From positions 1,342,768 through 1,406,767 of the forward strand of contig NZ_SODV01000002.1 of assembly GCF_004366355.1 (NCBI RefSeq): a stretch of DNA of 64,000 nt, written 5' to 3'. This document shows, in pieces, positions 32,327 through 41,708 of this stretch. The notes below the pieces were generated by a model that worked only from the letters and a program-made list of their open reading frames with translations, did no database searches and was not told where the DNA came from. This DNA comes from Dinghuibacter silviterrae. GTDB lineage: Bacteria > Bacteroidota > Bacteroidia > Chitinophagales > Chitinophagaceae. Within the stretch, counting starts at the first letter, position 1, and each line of letters starts with the position of its first letter. The translations under genes were made by a program, and so were the position numbers.

Positions 32327-35300
32327 ATGCGCGGCATTGTTCCGTTTGTTGCCGGTCTGTTCTTATGGACCTTATCCACCTTTTTGCCCACCTTCAGCCA
32401 GGCGCAGGATATGCACGTACCCCTGGTGACCCTCTCGGCCAAAGGACGGTCGTTAAAAGATATTTTCAGGGAAATAGAGCAGAAAACCGGTTGGACCATC
32501 AATTACCAGGATAACGTGTTGGATGTGTCCAGGAAAGTGGATATCCAGGTGACCGACGTTTCGTTGACCACGGTCATGCGTCAGTTGTTGGCGGGCAGCC
32601 AGGCGGATTTTGTGATCAAGGGGGACATGATCGTCATCATCGCTAAAAAGGAGGGCGCCCCCCAAAAAACTATTTTAAAAGGCCGCGTCGTGGATTTTGA
32701 AACGGCACAGCCCCTGCCTGGCGCCACCGTGAGCATCCTGGAGACCGGGGAGACCGTCGCCTCTAACGAAGACGGTTACTACGTGTTCAATCATTTGCAG
32801 GAGGGGAAGGTAACCTTGGTCGTCAGCTATAGCGGCTATCAAAAGACGATACTCCCGAACGTAAGGCTTACGGGCGGCCGTACGGAAACAGAAGACGTCA
32901 AAATGCCCGCCGGTAAAGTACTCACCGAGGTCGTGGTGAAGGCCGGTGTCCGGCATTTGCGGGCGGTCACCCACACCACGGAAAAGGACCTGATCGGCGA
33001 GATCCGCAATGCCACCGGATCGGTTTCGGGTATATCGAGCGAGCTGATCAGTAAAACGGCCGACCGCAATGCGGCCGAGGTCGTCAAAAAGATCGCCGGG
33101 GTAACGGTCGTGGACGACCGGTTTATTATCGTCCGGGGAATGAACGAGCGCTACAACCTGACGTACCTGAACGGCAACGTGGCTCCTTCCACCGAGCTTT
33201 ACGACAAGGCCTTTGCCTACGACCTCCTGCCCAGCAGCGTGATCGATAGAATTCTCGTGTACAAGTCCCCGGTAGCCGACATGGTGGCGGATTACGCGGG
33301 AGCCGCCATCAAGGTGTATACCAAAAACGCCATGCCCGTGAGACACCTCGACATCGGTGTACAGGTGGCGCACCGGCCGGGTTCCACCCTCAGCGAAGTA
33401 AACAGCTACACCGGTGGTAAATATGACTTCCTGGGATTTGACGACGGTAGCAGGAAGCTGCCATCCTGGTCCCCCAGCTATTTTCAATCCAACAAACAGG
33501 CAGCCGTCGATCAGCAAACGATGGTCAAAGGATTCTCTCCCATTCTGGATGACGGGCAGAAACAAAGCGCACCGGACATGCAGGTGTACCTCAACTATTA
33601 CAATGCCTGGCGTTTGGGAGGGCAGCGCCGTCTATACGACCTGACCTCGATAACCTATGGACATGAGACCCGTTTCTACGATATACACCGCCAGACCGGC
33701 AATACTTATGCGTACGGTCTGGCACCGGTATTTGGCATCGCCGCCGCCGATGCCCTGGGCGCCAACAACCAGCTCATGCAGAGCTGGCAGACCACGGAGA
33801 TCGGCAAAATCAACGCGCTGGAGAACCTCACCCTGAAATGGAACCCCCGGAACAGCCTGGAGCTGCAAAACTTTTTTATCAACGAAGGCCGGGTGATCAC
33901 CACGGTAAACGATGTCCATGACAACATCTTACCCCAGATAGACTCCGGGTACGGCGCTCCCGAGCAGCACACGATCAACCTGTCGTTCCAGCAGCGGCTG
34001 TTGTATTTCGGCAACCTCACCGGCGAGCACTTCCTCCGTAAGGACAGCGCGCAGACGCTCCAATGGAATATAGGCTATACGTATAGCGGGCAAAACGTCC
34101 CGGACCAGCGCAATTCCACCTTTTATACGGGGCAATACCCCAACCAGATACAGGGGGAACCATCCGGGCTGGGGTTTATAACTGCGGGAACGAACACCGG
34201 CGTTTTGGCGGACGGCAACCAGGGAATGATCTCCCGGACGTTTATCAAGCTAAAGGAGAATGTCTACAATGCTTCCCTGGATTATACGCTGCGTCTGCAC
34301 CACGATTTTTCTCTGAAAGCAGGTACCTATCAGCTGTTCAAGTTACGGGAAGTCGGCCGCCGCATTTTCCTCGTCAACCGGGGTGGTTTGCAGCCGGGAG
34401 AGACACTGGCTCCGCCGGGCAGCGAGCAAGCCTACAATGGATGGCCGGAGGGATACGGCAGTAACAATCCGAACCTCATTTTTTTCCGGCAGCAGTACCT
34501 GAATACCATCTGGAACCCCGCCAATTTCCCAAATGATGGCAGCGGGCTGGGCATCTATGACGTCACCAACGTGACGGACAGCTATGTAGCCAGCGAACAA
34601 AACAACGCCGGTTACCTGATGGGGGACTGGAACCCGCTGGGGAAGCCCATTACCCTGAACGCAGGCATTCGCGTGGAGTACGATCGCCAGCGGCTGGCCG
34701 GCGGTTCCGACAACGGTATGGGCGCCAACATCGTCCCTATATTGACCGACCATAAAAAAACAGAGGTGCTCCCCTCCGTCAACCTCACCTGGCGACCCGA
34801 CACCCGGTGGGTGCTGCGGGCAGGGTATGGGCGCACGGTGAACCGGCCGGAATTCCGGGAGCTGACACCTTACATCGACCACGACTATCAAAACAACGAG
34901 GACATTACCGGAAACCCGGGCCTGGTCAGCGCGACCATCGACAACTACGATGCACGGGTGGAGTTCTACCCCCGCAGCGCCGCCCAAAACGAAGTGTTGA
35001 ATGCGGGTGTCTTTTATAAAAATCTCCAGGACCCCATAGAACGGTTACGCATTTCCCGCAACGGCCTGACCGATCCCGGTAGCGTTACCCAGATCACCTA
35101 TGACAATGCCGCCAGCGCCCGAATCTATGGGGTGGAGGCGGAGGTCAAAAAGAACCTTTTCAAAAACGTTTCTCTCCTCGTCAATGGGGCGCTTATCAAA
35201 AGCACCACCGTTCAGCGCGTCCTGGACATAAACGGGTATGTACGCGATACCGCTGTCAGCGTCCAGGGACGGCCCCTCCAGGGACAATCTCCCTATGTGT

Positions 35301-35755
35301 TCAATGCGGGCCTGTTCTATGAGAACCCGGGATGGGGAACCAAGATCGGCCTTACCTATAACGTCAGCGGTCCCCGCATTTATGCCAAGTCGGTGGCCAA
35401 CCCCCATTCCAATCAACAAGTCGCTGGAGCCGACTCCAGTAATTTTCTGAGCATTCGCCCCGACCTCCTGGAACTGGCCCGCCACCTGGTCGATCTGTCC
35501 GTGAGCCAACGCATCGTCAAATCCCTGGTCCTGAAGTTGAGCATACAGAATATCCTGGCGCAACCCTTCCGGATCGCGGAAGACTACAACTACAATGAAA
35601 AGTATGTGAAAGAGCAGCCCGTAGGCATCAAGGGCGGTGTCACCAACGGCAACCTCGATCCGAACAAGATTTATTATTACTACAAGGGCGACGACCTCTT
35701 CAGCAAGTATAATCCAGGCCGCTATTACCTTCTTCAGTTGACCTACGCCTTTTAA
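32327..35755 (+). CDS. TonB-dependent outer membrane receptor with STN signalling domain
   Basis: A 1142-residue receptor. ATG 32327 begins a signal peptide ending FSQAQ. Domains in order: STN (~residues 35-100, LVTLSAKGRSLKDIFREIEQKTGWTINYQDN), CarboxypepD_reg-like beta sandwich (~115-195, LKGRVVDFETAQPLPGATVSI), plug (~225-350, VRGMNERYNLTYLNGN), and 22-strand barrel with the C-terminal signature ending in aromatic Phe (YYLLQLTYAF). No SusD partner follows, so it is not a typical SusC/D glycan pair. The STN domain fits signalling to the FecR upstream. The ligand is unknown; siderophore or peptide-like ligands are possible. Confidence 0.93.
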   Translation: MRGIVPFVAGLFLWTLSTFLPTFSQAQDMHVPLVTLSAKGRSLKDIFREIEQKTGWTINYQDNVLDVSRKVDIQVTDVSLTTVMRQLLAGSQADFVIKGDMIVIIAKKEGAPQKTILKGRVVDFETAQPLPGATVSILETGETVASNEDGYYVFNHLQEGKVTLVVSYSGYQKTILPNVRLTGGRTETEDVKMPAGKVLTEVVVKAGVRHLRAVTHTTEKDLIGEIRNATGSVSGISSELISKTADRNAAEVVKKIAGVTVVDDRFIIVRGMNERYNLTYLNGNVAPSTELYDKAFAYDLLPSSVIDRILVYKSPVADMVADYAGAAIKVYTKNAMPVRHLDIGVQVAHRPGSTLSEVNSYTGGKYDFLGFDDGSRKLPSWSPSYFQSNKQAAVDQQTMVKGFSPILDDGQKQSAPDMQVYLNYYNAWRLGGQRRLYDLTSITYGHETRFYDIHRQTGNTYAYGLAPVFGIAAADALGANNQLMQSWQTTEIGKINALENLTLKWNPRNSLELQNFFINEGRVITTVNDVHDNILPQIDSGYGAPEQHTINLSFQQRLLYFGNLTGEHFLRKDSAQTLQWNIGYTYSGQNVPDQRNSTFYTGQYPNQIQGEPSGLGFITAGTNTGVLADGNQGMISRTFIKLKENVYNASLDYTLRLHHDFSLKAGTYQLFKLREVGRRIFLVNRGGLQPGETLAPPGSEQAYNGWPEGYGSNNPNLIFFRQQYLNTIWNPANFPNDGSGLGIYDVTNVTDSYVASEQNNAGYLMGDWNPLGKPITLNAGIRVEYDRQRLAGGSDNGMGANIVPILTDHKKTEVLPSVNLTWRPDTRWVLRAGYGRTVNRPEFRELTPYIDHDYQNNEDITGNPGLVSATIDNYDARVEFYPRSAAQNEVLNAGVFYKNLQDPIERLRISRNGLTDPGSVTQITYDNAASARIYGVEAEVKKNLFKNVSLLVNGALIKSTTVQRVLDINGYVRDTAVSVQGRPLQGQSPYVFNAGLFYENPGWGTKIGLTYNVSGPRIYAKSVANPHSNQQVAGADSSNFLSIRPDLLELARHLVDLSVSQRIVKSLVLKLSIQNILAQPFRIAEDYNYNEKYVKEQPVGIKGGVTNGNLDPNKIYYYYKGDDLFSKYNPGRYYLLQLTYAF

Positions 35756-35766
35756 AAAGACCTTCC

Positions 35767-36573
35767 ATGCAAAGAATAGTCAGACTATCGATATTATTTT
35801 TATTACTCTCCGCCTGCCGGAAGACGGTGCAGCCGGACAGTACCAGTGATGACGCCCTGATTAGTTTTATTTGTACCTCGCCCCAATTGATCAACGACAT
35901 GTCGACCGGCATCCCGTCCTATGTCGTGATCGATTCGTCGGCAACGACGAACATAAAGAGCGGACCGGGTTTTGCCAAGGGCTCCCAGTATACGTACCCT
36001 ACCACGGCGTATAACCAGACGCAAAGCATCCCCTGGATTTATTACATGCACCTCCATCCCGGCGCACACACCTTTACCCTACTGGATACCGGTCTTCGCC
36101 CCCGGGTACACGACACCCTGAACCTACCCGCCAATGCGCCCACCAGCGTGTACTATACGGACAGCCTGGGTTATTTCCGGTCGCTGGTCCTGCGCGATTC
36201 GTTTAATACCCAGGACGGCCAGGTCAATGTCCGGTTTATCGACCTCAGCCCGGACGCCGGTCGGATATTTTTTTCTATCGATGAAAAACCGGCGTCGGTG
36301 CAGGGTTTTGATACGACCTACGCCTATGGGCACAACAGCGCCTTTATCAATTATCCCAACCCGGTCAGCGACTCCCTTCGCATCAACTTTTACCAGGCGG
36401 GTGATTCCGTCGACGTCATCGCCCGTCTTTTTCTGCAGGCCGATCCCGGCCATGCGTATACGTTTGCGCTGCAAGGGTATGTCAACACGTCCCCCGGATA
36501 CACGGATCCCCTCACCGGCAACTATGAAACCCCGACCGGCGGCCTTTCCGTATTGGTCTATAAAAATTATTAG
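35767..36573 (+). CDS. DUF4397 domain lipoprotein
   Basis: A 268-residue lipoprotein (signal FLLLSAC) 11 bases after the receptor. It has two DUF4397-like beta units, the second marked by GQVNVRFIDLSPDAGRIFFSIDEKP, a pattern typical of these surface-exposed beta proteins. It is probably surface-anchored and functions with the receptor and the next two secreted proteins, as all are in one transcript. The actual substrate is not visible. Confidence 0.8.
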   Translation: MQRIVRLSILFLLLSACRKTVQPDSTSDDALISFICTSPQLINDMSTGIPSYVVIDSSATTNIKSGPGFAKGSQYTYPTTAYNQTQSIPWIYYMHLHPGAHTFTLLDTGLRPRVHDTLNLPANAPTSVYYTDSLGYFRSLVLRDSFNTQDGQVNVRFIDLSPDAGRIFFSIDEKPASVQGFDTTYAYGHNSAFINYPNPVSDSLRINFYQAGDSVDVIARLFLQADPGHAYTFALQGYVNTSPGYTDPLTGNYETPTGGLSVLVYKNY

Positions 36574-36578
36574 AGCAG

Positions 36579-38237
36579 ATGAAACCATTTATTATAACCT
36601 TTGCGGCGTTTTGCCTGATCATAACGGCCTGTCACAAGGTAGATCAGCACTATGATCTCGTCAACAATCAACCCTGGGTGACGACCAGCGGCACCACCTT
36701 TTATGTGGGCGATACGATGACGATGCAAGGAAAGATGTTCCTGGACAAGGGGGGGTACATCCGTGTAGACACCGTCAGTCCTGTGTTTGTATCGAAGATA
36801 AAAGTGCCCGGCCCTACGGCTGACTCTCTCGACCAGGTCCGTTTCCTCATCACCAAGAATATGGGCATCGGTAAAAACATCCCTGTGACAGTGACGGCCA
36901 ACGGGATCACCATCCAGGCCCCGGCCATCACCATCCACGCCTTCTCCGGATTGCTGGAGCGTACGGATACCACTCTTTGGGTCGACCAGGTGGCCTCCTG
37001 GCAGCCCACCAACCCGGCTGACTATCAAACGCAGTCGGCGCCATTGATCATGGGGGCAAGCGTGGATGCCGCAGGGGACGTCTACTTCGACAATCCCCTG
37101 GGCATATTTGCCATCAAGGGGGGGGCTGCACAGGCGGTCATACAGGGAGGTACGCAGCTATCGGATGCCTCCGGCAGCTTTACGATCCGCCACATACTGG
37201 GTAGCGCCATCTCTTATGACGGGCAGACGCTGGGCTTTTCCGCCGAAGTAAAAGACAATACCGACACGGCGGGCAACTATGTATTCCGGTTCTGTACGAT
37301 GAATCTAAATACGCATACCGTAACCACCCTCAACCGGACCCTGGAGCCCATGGCCGCGCCCGCCCACCTCGCCGGACCAGGTCCCTTCGAGGGCGCGGCC
37401 GCGTCGGTGAACATGGTGGCATTGTTTGTAAGCGCCGACTACAACGGCAACTGGTATTTTACCAATGGGTACGCGGTACCGGACACCCTCTTTCCGATGA
37501 GTTCGTGGTATACCAACTTTGTCGTCACCCGCTTCTCCCTCGAAGGCAGTCAAAATGTCTTGGACAACGTCTGCCGGTTGGGGACAGATGGAAAGCTCAA
37601 ATCCCTCTTTAGCTACAAACCCCCTTCCAATCTTTCATCAAACCCTCCACTCTTCAATGCCCCCGGCTATCCGGTTGCGGATATCACGGAGACGCTTATT
37701 TCCCCGGACGGGAGTACGGCCGTCGTTCACAACAAAGCCGCCAGTGACGCGACCTATTCTGTCAATGTAGCGGTGTATGACTTAAACCTGCAGGTAGCCC
37801 TAAGCTCGCCCCCTGCGGAGGCCCAATACCGGTTTATATCGTATGACACCAGTCTGGCGACAGGGGCGGGGTCGACACCGATCACCATTCCGGTTTACTT
37901 TAATTTCTATGGTAATGCCCCGCACACCACCTTCTACCTACCCAACGGCAACCTCCTTTGGGCCGGCAGCCCCTCCGTGATCGCTTACAATATCCTGAAC
38001 GAAACCTGCTTTTGCTATGCCGGTACGGAGCAAGGGCTGCTGTCCGGTGTTCCCGCTGCACAGGACAATCTGACCGGAAGGGCCAAATTTGTCAACTTTG
38101 CGCAGGTGGGCGCCACCTATTTCTGCGGGATGGACAGCCGGGGCGCGCTTTATTACTTCACGGCACCGGGGAATTCCTACGGGAGCGCGGTGACGAGCGG
38201 GCCGCTGACTTTTTATAAGTTATACTCAAAGCCATAA
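36579..38237 (+). CDS. Lipoprotein with N-terminal IPT/TIG-like domain and beta-propeller-like region
   Basis: A 552-residue lipoprotein (signal FCLIITAC) five bases after the DUF4397 gene. Residues ~35-125 look like an IPT/TIG fold (TTSGTTFYVGDTMTMQGKMF...NIPVTVTANGITIQAPAITIH). The rest has repeated beta segments with short G-D turns (DAAGDVYFDNPLGIFAIKGG, FYLPNGNLLWAGSPSVIAYN), as in NHL/propeller-type surface proteins. The function is unknown. It is likely part of the same surface complex as the TonB receptor by operon position. Confidence 0.75.
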   Translation: MKPFIITFAAFCLIITACHKVDQHYDLVNNQPWVTTSGTTFYVGDTMTMQGKMFLDKGGYIRVDTVSPVFVSKIKVPGPTADSLDQVRFLITKNMGIGKNIPVTVTANGITIQAPAITIHAFSGLLERTDTTLWVDQVASWQPTNPADYQTQSAPLIMGASVDAAGDVYFDNPLGIFAIKGGAAQAVIQGGTQLSDASGSFTIRHILGSAISYDGQTLGFSAEVKDNTDTAGNYVFRFCTMNLNTHTVTTLNRTLEPMAAPAHLAGPGPFEGAAASVNMVALFVSADYNGNWYFTNGYAVPDTLFPMSSWYTNFVVTRFSLEGSQNVLDNVCRLGTDGKLKSLFSYKPPSNLSSNPPLFNAPGYPVADITETLISPDGSTAVVHNKAASDATYSVNVAVYDLNLQVALSSPPAEAQYRFISYDTSLATGAGSTPITIPVYFNFYGNAPHTTFYLPNGNLLWAGSPSVIAYNILNETCFCYAGTEQGLLSGVPAAQDNLTGRAKFVNFAQVGATYFCGMDSRGALYYFTAPGNSYGSAVTSGPLTFYKLYSKP

Positions 38238-38246
38238 CCCTATTGT

Positions 38247-41200
38247 ATGCACAAAAAAGTGTTGCTTTTTGCCTGGACCTTGTTGTGCTTGTTACAGGTG
38301 GAACCTGGGATCGGACAAAGCGCAAAGCCGGTGAATGATGAATGTACCGGGGCGATCAATATCCCTACCAACGGATCGACATCCGATTCGCTGTACACCC
38401 TTTTCAGGGCGACTTTATCCATGACCCCCTGTACCGGCACCGCCGCCCGGGATATCTGGTTCAAATTTACGGCGACCAGCACCCTGCATAAAATATGGAC
38501 GCAAGCAACCGACAGCCTTCCCGTTGTTGTACAGGTTTTCCAGGGCAGTTGCGGCAGCCTCACCTCCCTGATCTGCGACAACCATGCTAACGGAGAGGCA
38601 GAGGTGGCACATCTGACGGTAGGGGATACTTATTATTACCGCGTATATCTTGCCGGGGGGAATATCGCACAGCCCGATATCAAAACCTTTGTGATGACCG
38701 AGACCCCTTCCCCCAATGACGAAGTCACGGAAGCCAAGTCGATCAAAACGGATACCCTCTATCACGCATCATTGTATGGCTCGACCCAATCCCTTCCTTC
38801 CTGCAACAACACCGGCAGCCTGGCGGATGATATCTGGTTTTCCTTTGTTCCTAAGACCAAAGAGGCACGTGTCGTGCTGACCCCTCCCGCTGCCGGCAAT
38901 TATGTCTTCCAGGTTTTCAGTGGTACGCCCGGAAATCTGACTTCGCTGGCCTGCGTCGCAGATACCTCCTCCCTCATAACCGGTCTTACCCCGGGCAGCA
39001 CCTACTATATCCGGGTATATGCCAGCGTAAGCTATGCTATACCCTACTATTATCCATTTGGGCTGGAGGTCAAATCTATTTTGCCACCCGTGAATGACGA
39101 ATGTACCGGAGCAATCAGCATCTCTACCGGTGGAACGTCCTATGATTCGCTGCATACCCTTGAGGGGGCTACCTTGTCCATGCCGGCCTGCACCGGCACC
39201 GCTGCCAGCGATATCTGGTTTACATTTACGGCGACCGGCACCCGGCATAAAATATGGGCGACAGCCACCGACAGCCTTCCGGTCGTGGTACAGGTCTTCC
39301 AGGGCAGTTGCGGCAGCCTCACCTCGCTGGCCTGTGATAGCCATGCCAACGGAGAAGTAGAGCTGTCCAGCCTGACGGTAGGAACCAGGTATTATTACCG
39401 CGTATATCTTGCCGGGGGTAATACAGCGATGCCCGATATAAAAACCTATGTAACGGCCGTGGCCCCTCCCTCCAATGACGAGGCCACAGGCGCTAAGGCG
39501 ATCAAGACCGATACCCTCTATCATTTTACATTGGCCGGTGCGACCCAATCCCAGCCTCCCTGCGCCGATTACGGCAACCTGGCGGATGATATTTGGTATT
39601 CCTTTGTGCCTACAACCAACACCGCAAAAATCATTCTGACGCCGCCTACCTCTGTTCCCGCCTATTATGTTTTCCAGGTTTTTAGCGGTACACCTGGCAG
39701 CCTGACCTCGCTGGCCTGCATAGCAGATACCTCCCTCAAAGGGGCGGATAGTACTATTCTATCCGGTCTTACACCAGGCAGCGCCTACTATATCCGGGTA
39801 TATAACAGCCTGGACAATGGTTCCGTCCTCACGCCATTTGGCCTGGAGGTCAAACCTATTGTGCCGCCGGTGAATGATGAGTGTACGGGTGCGATCAACA
39901 TCCCTCCTGGCGGATCGACGTATGATTCGCTGTATACCCTGGCCGGGGCTACCCTGTCCATGCCGGCCTGCACCGGCTCTGCCGCCCGGGATGTCTGGTT
40001 TAAATTTACGGCGACCACCAGCACCCTGCATAAAATAGGGGTGCAAGCCACCGACAGCCTCCCGGTCGTGGTACAGGTCTTCCAGGGCAGTTGCGGCAAC
40101 CTCACCTCCCTGTCTTGCAACAGCTATCCAAACGGCCAGGTAGAATTGAAAAACCTGACGGCAGGGGCTACCTACTATTACCGGGTATATCTCGCCGGAG
40201 GCAATACCGCGGAGACCAATATCAAAACCACCGTGTCGTCCATGGCCCTTGCCACCAATGACGAGGTCACGGGGGCCAGGGCGATCAAAACCGATACCCT
40301 CTATCGCTCGTCATTGCTGGGTGCGACCCAATCCATGTCCCCCTGCTATAGCACCGGCAACCTGGCCGATGATATCTGGTTCTCCTTTGTTCCTACCACC
40401 AACAGGACACGGATCATTCTAACCCCTTCCACCTTAGGCACTGCCCAGTATGTCTTTCAGGTTTTCAGCGGAACCCCTGGCAACCTGACGTCGCTGGCCT
40501 GCGTGGCGGATACCTCCTTCAGGCTGGCGGATAGCGTAATTTTTCACAACCTGACCATAGGCAGCACCTATTATATCCGGGTATATAACAGCATTGACTT
40601 TGGCTCAGCCCTCTATCCATTCGGGCTGGAGGTGAAAGCGATGGTGTCCCCAGTGAATGACGAGTGTACCGGGGCAATCAACATCCCTGCGAACAATACC
40701 GTCAACGATTCGCTGTACACCCTTGCAGGGGCTACCCTGTCCATGCCCGCCTGTACGAGCACGGCTTACAGCGATATCTGGTTCAAGTTCACGGCAACCG
40801 CTACGCGGCATATCGTACATGCCGTTGCGTCAAACAGCCATCCCACGGTAGTCCAGGTATTTAAAGGAAGCTGTGGCAGCCTTACGTCCCTGTACTGCTT
40901 CAACTACTCTAACGGAGACGCCAACCTGGTGAACCTTGTCCCCGGCACGACTTACTATTATAGAGTTTATCTGGCAGGAGGGGATTCCACGGAGACCTTC
41001 ATCAATACCAGCGTAACGACCCCCGGGTCGGCCCCCTCCAATGACGAGGTCACCGGCGCGAAATCCCTCGTCATCGACAGCACGTACAGCCTTGTACTGG
41101 GGGCTGCCACGCAATCGATGCCTCCCTGCAATAATAGCGGGAATGAGGCCGACGATGTATGGTATTCCTTCGTAGCGACGGCTAACACCCTTGGTATCGC

Positions 41201-41708
41201 ACTGGTGCCCAATAACGCATCGTTTGACTATGCCTTCCAGGTATTCAGCGGAACACCGGGTCAGCTGACGTCCCTGCTTTGTTTCGAGAATCCGGGAACG
41301 GAAAATGCCACGATCGGCGGCCTTACGACGGGCCAGACATACTATATGCGGGTGTACAATAATGATGGACTTTCTTCTAATTTATTTGGCTTTTCGTTAA
41401 AGATCCTGAGCGATGTGGGGACGGTGGTGGCCTCCATGCCGGATGCCGCCGCCTCCGACAGCGCGGTTTCTGTGCCGGGTACAACCGCTTTCGTATATCC
41501 CAACCCGGCACATGATTATATATATGTCAAAAGGACGGGCACGGGTATGCCGGTTTTCTCCATTGTGGATATGACAGGAAGGACGTATCTGACAGGAAGG
41601 TTGTTGAACCCGGTCATCAATATCAGCCGGCTTCCGACGGGTTGTTATGTGCTGGTGATCCGGGATATGGACATGGTGCGGAAGAGCATACTCTTTATTA
41701 AAGAATAG
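38247..41708 (+). CDS. Large repetitive secreted protein with T9SS type A sorting domain
   Basis: A 1153-residue exported protein (signal ending IGQS). Four tandem units of ~255 residues each contain two related half-units: one starting NDECTGA, with DIWFKFTAT and VVQVFQGSCGSLTSL, the other starting NDE[VA]TGA[KR], with DDIWFSFVPT and FQVFSGTPG[NQS]LTSL. They resemble PPC-like (pre-peptidase C-terminal) beta domains. The C-terminus (FVYPNPAHDYIYVK...GCYVLVIRDM-FIKE) is a classical T9SS type A sorting domain, so the protein is cut and anchored or released at the surface. It ends 11 bases into the dnaE2-type gene on the opposite strand. Confidence 0.88.
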   Translation: MHKKVLLFAWTLLCLLQVEPGIGQSAKPVNDECTGAINIPTNGSTSDSLYTLFRATLSMTPCTGTAARDIWFKFTATSTLHKIWTQATDSLPVVVQVFQGSCGSLTSLICDNHANGEAEVAHLTVGDTYYYRVYLAGGNIAQPDIKTFVMTETPSPNDEVTEAKSIKTDTLYHASLYGSTQSLPSCNNTGSLADDIWFSFVPKTKEARVVLTPPAAGNYVFQVFSGTPGNLTSLACVADTSSLITGLTPGSTYYIRVYASVSYAIPYYYPFGLEVKSILPPVNDECTGAISISTGGTSYDSLHTLEGATLSMPACTGTAASDIWFTFTATGTRHKIWATATDSLPVVVQVFQGSCGSLTSLACDSHANGEVELSSLTVGTRYYYRVYLAGGNTAMPDIKTYVTAVAPPSNDEATGAKAIKTDTLYHFTLAGATQSQPPCADYGNLADDIWYSFVPTTNTAKIILTPPTSVPAYYVFQVFSGTPGSLTSLACIADTSLKGADSTILSGLTPGSAYYIRVYNSLDNGSVLTPFGLEVKPIVPPVNDECTGAINIPPGGSTYDSLYTLAGATLSMPACTGSAARDVWFKFTATTSTLHKIGVQATDSLPVVVQVFQGSCGNLTSLSCNSYPNGQVELKNLTAGATYYYRVYLAGGNTAETNIKTTVSSMALATNDEVTGARAIKTDTLYRSSLLGATQSMSPCYSTGNLADDIWFSFVPTTNRTRIILTPSTLGTAQYVFQVFSGTPGNLTSLACVADTSFRLADSVIFHNLTIGSTYYIRVYNSIDFGSALYPFGLEVKAMVSPVNDECTGAINIPANNTVNDSLYTLAGATLSMPACTSTAYSDIWFKFTATATRHIVHAVASNSHPTVVQVFKGSCGSLTSLYCFNYSNGDANLVNLVPGTTYYYRVYLAGGDSTETFINTSVTTPGSAPSNDEVTGAKSLVIDSTYSLVLGAATQSMPPCNNSGNEADDVWYSFVATANTLGIALVPNNASFDYAFQVFSGTPGQLTSLLCFENPGTENATIGGLTTGQTYYMRVYNNDGLSSNLFGFSLKILSDVGTVVASMPDAAASDSAVSVPGTTAFVYPNPAHDYIYVKRTGTGMPVFSIVDMTGRTYLTGRLLNPVINISRLPTGCYVLVIRDMDMVRKSILFIKE
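38334..41406 (+). repeat. Four tandem ~780-bp coding repeats
   Basis: The motif NDECTGAI is encoded at 38334, 39093, 39873 and 40656, giving spacings of 759, 780 and 783 bases. Long stretches of near-identical DNA (for example the TTCCAGGGCAGTTGCGGCA segment in units 1-3) recur at the same offset. Unit 4 is the most divergent. This is a substrate for unequal recombination. Confidence 0.9.

Noticed and set aside
32327-36573. SusC/SusD glycan uptake pair
   Set aside because: The gene after the receptor is a DUF4397 lipoprotein with no SusD features, and the receptor is part of a FecIR-type signalling set.
38334-41406. CRISPR or mobile repeat array
   Set aside because: The repeats are long, in frame, and encode tandem protein domains.
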